Made by a program: the position numbers and the translations under genes. From NCBI GenBank assembly GCA_022837245.1, contig JALHHX010000209.1, positions 1 through 5,505 of the forward strand: DNA of 5,505 nt, written 5' to 3'. Under the pieces are notes generated by a model that saw only the letters and a list, made by a program, of their open reading frames with translations, made no database searches and was not told where the DNA came from. Positions 1-4,737 of this stretch are shown in pieces. This stretch comes from Lentisphaerota bacterium. Its GTDB lineage: Bacteria; Verrucomicrobiota; Kiritimatiellia; RFP12; UBA3636. Each line of letters opens with the position of its first letter. The stretch's first letter is position 1.

Positions 1-32
1 CACACCTCGCCGGAACGGGCTGAGCAACGGCG

Positions 33-119
33 AAGAAAAATCCGGGCATGGCGCAGCTGCGGCCCCTTGCCCCTCCGGGGCACCCCTTCGGGGGCGGGGG
101 CGCAGCTGCGCCATGCCCG
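33..119 (-). terminator. Probable intrinsic terminator of the AraC gene
   Basis: Read on the minus strand, the 19-bp GC-rich stem of the palindrome (119 down to 43) is followed by GA and then TTTTTCTT, the complement of 33-40. A strong stem directly followed by a U-rich tract is the classical rho-independent terminator layout. The AraC stop codon is at 278-280, so this would give a 3' untranslated region of about 160 bases. On the plus strand no T tract follows the stem, so the terminator appears one-directional. The 39-base interior is much longer than a normal terminator loop, which is unusual. Confidence 0.5.
43..119. repeat. Composite palindrome with 19-bp perfect arms
   Basis: The arm at 43-61 (CGGGCATGGCGCAGCTGCG) is the exact reverse complement of 101-119. 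Each arm contains the self-palindrome CGCAGCTGCG (52-61 and 101-110), so the two ends are also direct repeats over that core. The 39-base interior can fold in two ways. It can form two small hairpins: GCCCC/GGGGC at 69-73/77-81, and CCCC-TTCG-GGGG at 83-94, which has a UUCG loop in the plus-strand RNA. Or it can continue the main stem by pairing 63-66 with 97-100 and 69-73 with 91-95. The sequence directly shows the symmetry. Whether it is a terminator, a REP-like dispersed repeat or part of a structured RNA is inference. Confidence 0.85.
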
Positions 120-125
120 TGCGCC

Positions 126-150
126 AGCGCGGACACCCGCAATCCGCGCT
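126..150. repeat. 8-bp inverted repeat, possible weak plus-strand terminator
   Basis: AGCGCGGA at 126-133 pairs with TCCGCGCT at 143-150 across a nine-base loop. On the plus strand the T-rich stretch TTGTTTTA (157-164) starts six bases after the stem, so this could be a weak terminator for an upstream plus-strand gene. The gap between stem and T tract makes it a poor match. It may simply be another hairpin in the AraC 3' untranslated region. Confidence 0.35.
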
Positions 151-227
151 CTGCGCTTGTTTTACTTGCTCCGCCTGCCTCTCCATGCCATAATGGGCGC
201 ACTTCACACGAAGGGGTCTGCACGGCT

Positions 228-243
228 CCCGCCGGGCGGCGGG
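228..243. repeat. 6-bp GC hairpin just downstream of the AraC stop
   Basis: CCCGCC (228-233) and GGCGGG (238-243) form a perfect inverted repeat with a GGGC loop. It lies 34 bases past the AraC stop codon on the minus strand. No T tract follows on either strand, so I do not call it a terminator. In a GC-rich stretch a repeat this short could be chance. Confidence 0.35.
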
Positions 244-277
244 GCGTGTTGCGCTGGCTATTAGCTAACGAGGATGG

Positions 278-1189
278 TTATGTGTGTTGGGTTCTAGGTT
301 TTAGGGGCTTTTTCCCCGGAAAGCGGGGGACGCAGAATTCTCCGGGGGTTATGCCGTGGATGAGCTTGAAGGATTTGCAGAAGTAACTCGTGTCGTGATA
401 ACCGCACATCGCCGCTGCTTCTTTCACGGTTGTTGCCGGGTTTAGAAGGAGGTGGGATGCGAATAGCATTTTTGCTTCGAGTATGTAGCGTCCGGGGGAT
501 GTTCCCGCCGCTTCACGGAATGCGCGCGAGAAGTGCCAGCGGCTGAGATTAGCCGCTTCGGCGAGGTCTTCGACTGTTATGCGTTCGGACATGTGGTCGA
601 GGCAGTATGCACGTGCCTTCTGCGCTGCAATTTCATTTTGGCCGCGCATGTTGCCGGCTGTTTCTGAAAGCAAATCCATCATGAATGAATAGGCTCGGCG
701 GCTGAGTTCGTATCGCGACTTCAGACGGTGTTTAAGCCCGGCCGAGATGATGTTCGTGGCGGATTGCACTGCGGGGGAATCGGCCGGGTGTTGCACGACT
801 ACGCCGAGACGCTGCCGGGCAACGAGACCGAGGCGTATCAATTCGCTTCCCCCCAGCGTAAGGTATATGAACTCCCACTCTCCCGAATTCCGCGGCAGCC
901 AGTACCTGTGGTCCTCTGGCGCATTGAGGAGCATGGCGTCGCCTGGCAGGAGATTGTAGTTACGTCCCCCATACGATAGCATCCCCCGCCCTGCGAGCGT
1001 GTACTGCCATATGAAGAGTTCGGTGGTCCCCCGCTTGTTGCCGTGCCAGTCGTAATCATCCCCCGCCCTTTTGCGCTCGTGTCCGGCACCTAGTATCGTA
1101 GCCTTCAGCTCCGCGGGATAATCCGGTGGAAGGAAGAAACTCAGATCTTTCAACGGGAGCGATCTTGCTTTTTCGATTTCTTTTCTCAT
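278..1189 (-). CDS. AraC-family transcriptional regulator, cupin sensor plus double HTH
   Basis: This is a cytoplasmic DNA-binding regulator of 303 residues with the standard AraC-type architecture. Residues about 57-98 match the N-terminal cupin-like sensing domain: aromatic strands, then a YGG-x-NYNLLPGDAMLL segment and EDHRYW. Residues about 204-232 form the first helix-turn-helix (ITVEDLAEAANLSRWHFSRAF). Residues about 253-285 form the second (TTVKEAAAMCGYHDTSYFCKSF), ending in the family signature GITPGEF. In this family the N-terminal domain usually binds a sugar or related effector. The ligand cannot be read from sequence. I chose the ATG at 1187-1189. The frame stays open to a GTG at 1243 (321 residues), but that start has no ribosome binding site and lies upstream of the transcription start expected from the promoter candidate at 1245-1272. 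The gene is divergent from the hydrolase, so that gene is the most likely target. A basic 18-residue tail follows the second helix-turn-helix. Confidence 0.93.
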   Translation of the reverse strand: MRKEIEKARSLPLKDLSFFLPPDYPAELKATILGAGHERKRAGDDYDWHGNKRGTTELFIWQYTLAGRGMLSYGGRNYNLLPGDAMLLNAPEDHRYWLPRNSGEWEFIYLTLGGSELIRLGLVARQRLGVVVQHPADSPAVQSATNIISAGLKHRLKSRYELSRRAYSFMMDLLSETAGNMRGQNEIAAQKARAYCLDHMSERITVEDLAEAANLSRWHFSRAFREAAGTSPGRYILEAKMLFASHLLLNPATTVKEAAAMCGYHDTSYFCKSFKLIHGITPGEFCVPRFPGKKPLKPRTQHT

Positions 1190-1244
1190 GGCGTTGCGTC
1201 TGCCTTTTATTTTAGCGAACAGCACGTGAATGTTCCGCCGCACA

Positions 1245-1272
1245 ATATTACCGTAAATAGCACAAATGTCAT
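1245..1272 (-). promoter_or_regulatory. Candidate promoter of the AraC gene
   Basis: On the minus strand ATGACA (1272-1267, five of six matches to the sigma-70 -35 box) is followed after 16 bases by TAATAT (1250-1245) as the -10 box. Transcription would start near 1238, leaving a leader of roughly 50 bases before the ATG at 1189. The assignment is by eye. PVC bacteria need not follow E. coli consensus closely. Confidence 0.4.
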
Positions 1273-1273
1273 A

Positions 1274-1303
1274 TTGGTTTTTTCAATGCGGTCGTGATAC
1301 AAT
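1274..1303 (+). promoter_or_regulatory. Candidate promoter of the hydrolase-RidA unit
   Basis: TGATACAAT at 1295-1303 fits an extended -10 element (TG, one base, then TACAAT with five of six consensus matches). A weak -35, TTGGTT at 1274-1279, lies 18 bases upstream. A poor -35 with a good extended -10 is common at activator-dependent promoters, which fits a neighbouring AraC regulator. Transcription would start near 1310, leaving a leader of only about 20 bases before the ATG at 1331. It also makes the upstream GTG at 1313 and ATG at 1316 unlikely translation starts. Confidence 0.4.
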
Positions 1304-1310
1304 GCGCGCG
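1284..1310 (+). repeat. CAATGCG direct repeat, possible regulator half-sites
   Basis: CAATGCGGTCG (1284-1294) and CAATGCGCGCG (1300-1310) match at nine of eleven positions, with their starts 16 bases apart. The first copy falls between the -35 and -10 candidates. The second covers the end of the -10 box and the expected start point. AraC-family proteins often bind direct-repeat half-sites, but usually spaced about two helical turns apart and upstream of -35. A protein bound here would more likely repress. Only two copies are visible, so chance is possible. Confidence 0.25.
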
Positions 1311-1330
1311 GAGTGATGGGCGAATTTAAA

Positions 1331-4150
1331 ATGAAAAAAAACTTTGTCAGTTTGGGTATGGGCGCTGCGGCCGCCTCGATGGTTGTCCTTGGCAGTATGG
1401 GGATGTGTTTTGCGTCAGAGGAAGAAAAGCCAGCTGGGGATGTGGTGGTCACTGTCCAGCCGCTGAAACCGCAAACCTACGAGGAGGACCGCATCCGCGT
1501 GGACTTCGTCTACAAGGTGGCGAAGGACCACGGGCAAGGCACGGTGGAAGTGGCGCTCCACAACGTTGACACGGGTGAAAATATCGTGAAGACGATCCCG
1601 GCGGATCTCTCGTTCGGGAGCCACACGGCGTGGGTGGCGTGGGGCGGCGAGGCGCCATGGTCTTCTTCCAAAGACTCGGCTCTTGACTTTATGTTGCTGG
1701 GCGAAGGGGTGCTTGAAGAAGGCGTTCCAGATGGGTTTTACATCCCCCAGGTGACGATTAAAGACGCCTCCGGCAATGTTCTGGTCGAGCAGAAGCACTC
1801 TGGCGAAGAGCTGCGCTATCTGCGCATAACGGGCGAGAAGGGGATCACCCACAAGGTGAGCAAAGCTTCCATGAGGAAGAAGGCGGATCAAATTAAAGCG
1901 TGGTTGGCGGAGATGAGGGCGCTTGCAGAAAAAGCCAAGGCCGCAGGGGCGGACACATCGTTACCGGGGCTAATGATCACGGCTCTGGATCAAGCCGTAA
2001 TGGATTTGCCGGGCTACTTAGGAGCACTAAAATACAACGTGGTGGCGCAGAATTATGACTACACCGAGAAGCAAGTGCCGAAGACGCGAGCACAGCTTGA
2101 AAAGCTGATAGAGGATCCGGCGTCTGGTGAGTCGATAGACATATTCCCGAGGCCGAAAGAACGCCTGACGTTCAAGAACGGCTACTTTTACGCTGGCGAC
2201 AAACCTGTGCAGATGATGGGCATGTGCATGTTCGCACTTTGGCCTGAGCTGGACCGCATCCGCGAACTGAACCTGAATCTCGTGCATATAGGCGTCAATC
2301 CTCTATGCCTTTTCCCGGATTCGAACTCGAACGAAGCCGCGAAGTCTGCGGCGAAGGCGCGCGAAGACATGGCTATCTTGGAAGCCTCCGCAAACGCGGC
2401 CCTGGGTGTTGGAGGCGTTGATGTCGCGAATCTGGCGCGGATCATGGGGGGCGGTTCCGACGACGTTGAAGACATTGAGTTCCCAGAGCCGACTGGCAAA
2501 TTGCTGGTGGCTGACTACGACGATCCCGAATTGACCGTCCGCCGTTTTCTAGACAAATGTCTGGAGCTGGGGATAAAGGTCGATCTCGGGCTCAACATGC
2601 ACCCGATGCCGGAATGGTTCTTTGAAAAATACCCCGACGCACGCCTGCAGGGATTCACCAACAGCGGATTCATCCCTTTCGATATAGAGCATCCCGCCGC
2701 GCGTGCATTTACGGAACGGTTCCTGGAAATTGCCATGAAGGAGGTGGCGGGCCATCCGGCGCTCAACAGCATCTGGCTGGCCAATGAACCCGTCATGCTC
2801 AACGTGGGGCCTCTCAGCGAGTCGATTTTTCGCGAGGAGATGCGGGAAAAATATGTCGAGATAAACGCCCTGAACAAGGCATGGGGCTCCGAGTTCGTGG
2901 ATTTCGAGTCCATCACGCTGCCGCTGAAGTCTTCCGCAGGTGAGGGCAACACGGAGTTCTGGTTCTTCAATGTCGGGCGGCTTACGAAGTACTTTCAATT
3001 CATGCAGGATTGCGTGCACAAGTATGACCCGGATGTCAATACCTGCTTCAAAATGCTCAACTCTCAGATGGGCTGGTACGTTCCGCCGGGAAATATTGAC
3101 ATCGAGGCTGTCAACGACACCAGCAATATTATCGGTATGGATTCAGGCACGATGCCTTTCGCCAAGACGTATTATGATTGGCTACGCAGCTTGTCGCCTG
3201 AGAAACCCATGGTCAACCTCGAATTCAAAGGCACTGGATTCTTGACTATGTGGCGTGCCGCATTCTGGGGTATGTCCGGCATAGATCTCTGGTGCTGGCA
3301 TGGCGATGCTAAATTCGCACCGGCGCGGGCTTTCACATTTGCCGTGCACGAGGTGCCGCTGGCAATGTACGGCATTCAGAAAAACATTGACATTGTGATG
3401 GCTTATCAGCAGTTCCCGCGCTCGCCCTTCGTGGTGCTTTATCCCGACCCAGTGCGTCCGCGGGCAGGAGAGTACTTCGAAATGCACAACCCCGTTACGG
3501 CGGCAATCACGCACATGGGCTACGCCACCGACTATGCCACGGAGAAGCGCGTCGCAAACGGCAGACTCGACGAGTATGAGTACGACTTTATCGTTCTTCC
3601 GTCCGCAAACTACATAAAAGATGAAACATTCGAGACGGTCGGCAAGTTTGTAGAGCGCGGTGGCAAGGCTATCGTGATTGGCGATTTGCCTGAACTCGGG
3701 CCGATGCGCCAGAAGCGCGACCTCGGCTGGCTGAAAGCGCCGGAGGGCGCGACGCAGGGTGTTTCGGGGAGCACAAATAGTGTCAAGTTCGCGCACGGCA
3801 AGGGCACCGTGTGGATCCTTCCCGCCGGCGAACTAGCTGACGTCAAATCCTGGATCGGTGAAATCGCGGACAAGGAGCTGCCGCCGCGTCCAGTCGTTGT
3901 CAACGACGCGTTCGAGTACCGTACCATTCCCTGGAAGACGGACAATGGTGAAGACTGTTACGTGACGTACATCATGTGCAACTACTATCAGCGTTGGACC
4001 GTGGAGGGCAACGACGAGCCAACACAAGCCGTGTTCCACTATCCGGTAAAAGAGGCCGTGGATCTTATTACCGGCGAAAAACTCGACCCGACCAACATTA
4101 CCGTTCCACGGGGCAACCTCCGGCTGATCCAGTGGATCCCGGGAAAATGA
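1331..4150 (+). CDS. Secreted GH42-like (clan GH-A) glycoside hydrolase, putative beta-galactosidase
   Basis: This is a 939-residue exported enzyme predicted to cleave beta-galactosides or related glycans by the retaining two-glutamate mechanism. Residues 1-28 are a signal peptide: MKK, a hydrophobic core, cleavage near CFA-S. The Cys there lacks a lipobox. Residues about 37-168 look like an Ig-like beta domain. About 175-270 is helical and Ala/Lys/Glu-rich. The TIM barrel runs from about 278 to 690. E486 in WLANEP is the likely acid/base and E631 in VNLEFKG the likely nucleophile. FREEMREKY followed by LNKAWGS matches GH42 sequences. Residues about 698-850 resemble the GH42 trimerisation domain, and about 860-939 a C-terminal beta domain. 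I do not see the zinc-binding Cys cluster of some GH42 enzymes. Residues about 325-394 form an unusual Ala/Gly-rich insertion in the barrel. The start was chosen because ATG 1331 opens a standard signal peptide. Its Shine-Dalgarno is weak. Substrate is unproven, and another clan GH-A family is possible. Confidence 0.85.
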   Translation: MKKNFVSLGMGAAAASMVVLGSMGMCFASEEEKPAGDVVVTVQPLKPQTYEEDRIRVDFVYKVAKDHGQGTVEVALHNVDTGENIVKTIPADLSFGSHTAWVAWGGEAPWSSSKDSALDFMLLGEGVLEEGVPDGFYIPQVTIKDASGNVLVEQKHSGEELRYLRITGEKGITHKVSKASMRKKADQIKAWLAEMRALAEKAKAAGADTSLPGLMITALDQAVMDLPGYLGALKYNVVAQNYDYTEKQVPKTRAQLEKLIEDPASGESIDIFPRPKERLTFKNGYFYAGDKPVQMMGMCMFALWPELDRIRELNLNLVHIGVNPLCLFPDSNSNEAAKSAAKAREDMAILEASANAALGVGGVDVANLARIMGGGSDDVEDIEFPEPTGKLLVADYDDPELTVRRFLDKCLELGIKVDLGLNMHPMPEWFFEKYPDARLQGFTNSGFIPFDIEHPAARAFTERFLEIAMKEVAGHPALNSIWLANEPVMLNVGPLSESIFREEMREKYVEINALNKAWGSEFVDFESITLPLKSSAGEGNTEFWFFNVGRLTKYFQFMQDCVHKYDPDVNTCFKMLNSQMGWYVPPGNIDIEAVNDTSNIIGMDSGTMPFAKTYYDWLRSLSPEKPMVNLEFKGTGFLTMWRAAFWGMSGIDLWCWHGDAKFAPARAFTFAVHEVPLAMYGIQKNIDIVMAYQQFPRSPFVVLYPDPVRPRAGEYFEMHNPVTAAITHMGYATDYATEKRVANGRLDEYEYDFIVLPSANYIKDETFETVGKFVERGGKAIVIGDLPELGPMRQKRDLGWLKAPEGATQGVSGSTNSVKFAHGKGTVWILPAGELADVKSWIGEIADKELPPRPVVVNDAFEYRTIPWKTDNGEDCYVTYIMCNYYQRWTVEGNDEPTQAVFHYPVKEAVDLITGEKLDPTNITVPRGNLRLIQWIPGK

Positions 4151-4160
4151 CAGCACATAC

Positions 4161-4538
4161 ATGCAAAAAATATCAACTTCTTCCACCCCGGGCGCAAGCG
4201 GACCGTACAGTCAGGCAATTCTGGCGAATGGCTTTGTGTTCTGCTCCGGCCAGCTCGGAATAGACCCAGAGACCGGAAATCTGGTTGCCGGCGCGGCGGC
4301 GGCGCAGGCCGCACAGGCAATGAAAAACATCGCCGCCGTGCTTGATGCGGCAGATTCCGGGATTGGCAATATAGTCAAGGTGACGATCTTCCTCGTGGAC
4401 ATGGCGGACTTCGCCTCAGTAAACGAGGTTTATGCGCATGCGCTAGGAGATGCGCGCCCCGCGCGCTCGTGCGTGGCAGTGGCAGAGCTGCCAAAGGGCG
4501 CAAAGGTGGAAATCGAGGCGCTGGCGCTGGCGCAGTGA
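4161..4538 (+). CDS. ridA: RidA/YjgF/UK114-family reactive-intermediate deaminase
   Basis: This complete 125-residue protein matches the RidA family along its whole length. Family members are cytoplasmic homotrimers. The archetype hydrolyses reactive enamine/imine intermediates such as 2-aminoacrylate to ketoacid and ammonia, protecting PLP enzymes. Visible signatures are GPYSQA (residues 14-19, with conserved Tyr16), the CSGQLGIDPETG strand and turn, and PARSCVAVAELPKGAKVEIEA near the C-terminus. Arg102 there corresponds to the catalytic carboxylate-binding Arg105 of E. coli RidA. Its presence argues for an active deaminase rather than one of the inactive subgroups. The start lies only ten bases after the hydrolase stop codon and no Shine-Dalgarno is evident in the gap. 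Cotranscription, perhaps with coupled translation, is therefore likely. Why a RidA should accompany a secreted glycosidase is not clear from the sequence. No convincing terminator follows it. Confidence 0.95.
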   Translation: MQKISTSSTPGASGPYSQAILANGFVFCSGQLGIDPETGNLVAGAAAAQAAQAMKNIAAVLDAADSGIGNIVKVTIFLVDMADFASVNEVYAHALGDARPARSCVAVAELPKGAKVEIEALALAQ

Positions 4539-4593
4539 GGGATACGGAGTCTCGCCGCGCAATGCAAGCACTATGGGTGCCCCCGTTTTCCTA

Positions 4594-4622
4594 TTGACCG
4601 CTTCCGGGAAATCCTGTACTTT
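4594..4622 (+). promoter_or_regulatory. Weak promoter candidate before the secreted-protein gene
   Basis: TTGACC (4594-4599, five of six matches to the -35 box) is followed after 17 bases by TACTTT (4617-4622), only three of six for -10. An alternative -10, TTTAAT at 4620-4625, matches better but needs a 20-base spacer. The gap between RidA and the next gene is 199 bases, so a separate promoter is expected somewhere in it. This one is tentative. Confidence 0.2.
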
Positions 4623-4663
4623 AATGCTATGAATTGGGTGGTATGTGTTTTCCCTTTACGTAA

Positions 4664-4678
4664 GTTGACTTTGTCAAC
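4664..4678. promoter_or_regulatory. Operator-like palindrome GTTGAC-TTT-GTCAAC
   Basis: A perfect inverted repeat with 6-bp arms and a three-base centre lies 59 bases upstream of the ATG at 4738. It is too AT-rich and has no T tract, so it is not a terminator. Its size and symmetry suit a dimeric helix-turn-helix repressor or activator, but I cannot name the protein. It lies downstream of the weak promoter candidate at 4594-4622, where a bound protein would repress. Confidence 0.35.
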
Positions 4679-4726
4679 GATCTCGCAGGAGCGGTTGGAG
4701 CATTACCGCCCAAAATTCAAATAATG

Positions 4727-4733
4727 AAGGAAG
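4727..4733 (+). promoter_or_regulatory. Strong ribosome binding site for the secreted-protein gene
   Basis: AAGGAAG, with the AAGGA core at 4727-4731, lies six bases before the ATG at 4738. It is the best Shine-Dalgarno match in the window. It fixes the start of the last gene, and contrasts with the weak or absent sites before the hydrolase and RidA starts. Confidence 0.7.
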
Positions 4734-4737
4734 AATC

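Larger units (their letters stand above)
1..277. other. GC-rich structured intergenic region, no supported gene
   Basis: I see no credible gene here. One plus-strand frame is open from base 1 to a TAG at 262-264. Its translation is low-complexity, rich in Arg, Ala, Pro and Gly, and is read through inverted repeats, so I treat it as an artefact of GC richness. Another frame has a stop at 21-23, which could be the end of an upstream plus-strand gene, but only six codons are visible. The segment is visibly richer in G+C than the flanking genes. It contains three hairpin-forming repeats (43-119, 126-150, 228-243), listed separately. It lies downstream of the minus-strand AraC gene, so much of it is probably that gene's 3' untranslated region. 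Confidence 0.55.

Noticed and set aside
1..264. Plus-strand frame open from the window edge to TAG 262-264, possible 3' end of an upstream gene
   Set aside because: The translation is low-complexity Arg/Ala/Pro/Gly and passes through perfect inverted repeats. No domain pattern is visible, and GC richness alone explains the lack of stops.
264..293. Resemblance to integron attC core sites (GTTGGGT at 287-293)
   Set aside because: GTTGGGT lies within the AraC coding region, no matching partner site is present, and there is no cassette array or integrase.
48..386. 112-codon plus-strand ORF
   Set aside because: It starts inside the palindrome arm, has no ribosome binding site, and overlaps the conserved AraC C-terminus on the other strand.
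1313..1330. GTG 1313 or ATG 1316 as the hydrolase start
   Set aside because: They add a short non-signal-like segment before a textbook MKK signal peptide at 1331, and 1313 is almost at the predicted transcription start.
2549..3019. 156-codon minus-strand ORF inside the hydrolase gene
   Set aside because: It is a shadow of the plus-strand barrel region containing the acid/base Glu. No domain and no ribosome binding site are visible.
3182..3796. 204-codon minus-strand ORF inside the hydrolase gene
   Set aside because: It is antisense to well-conserved GH42-like coding sequence, including the nucleophile Glu region, and shows no recognisable domain. It is a shadow of plus-strand codon bias.
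4578..4592. GGG-TGC-CCC followed by TTTT as a terminator after RidA
   Set aside because: The stem would be only three base pairs, and the T tract is separated from it and short. It is not a credible terminator.
4450..4632. 60-codon plus-strand ORF overlapping the end of RidA
   Set aside because: Most of it is RidA read in another frame, where the family signature PARSCV lies. The short remainder has no features.
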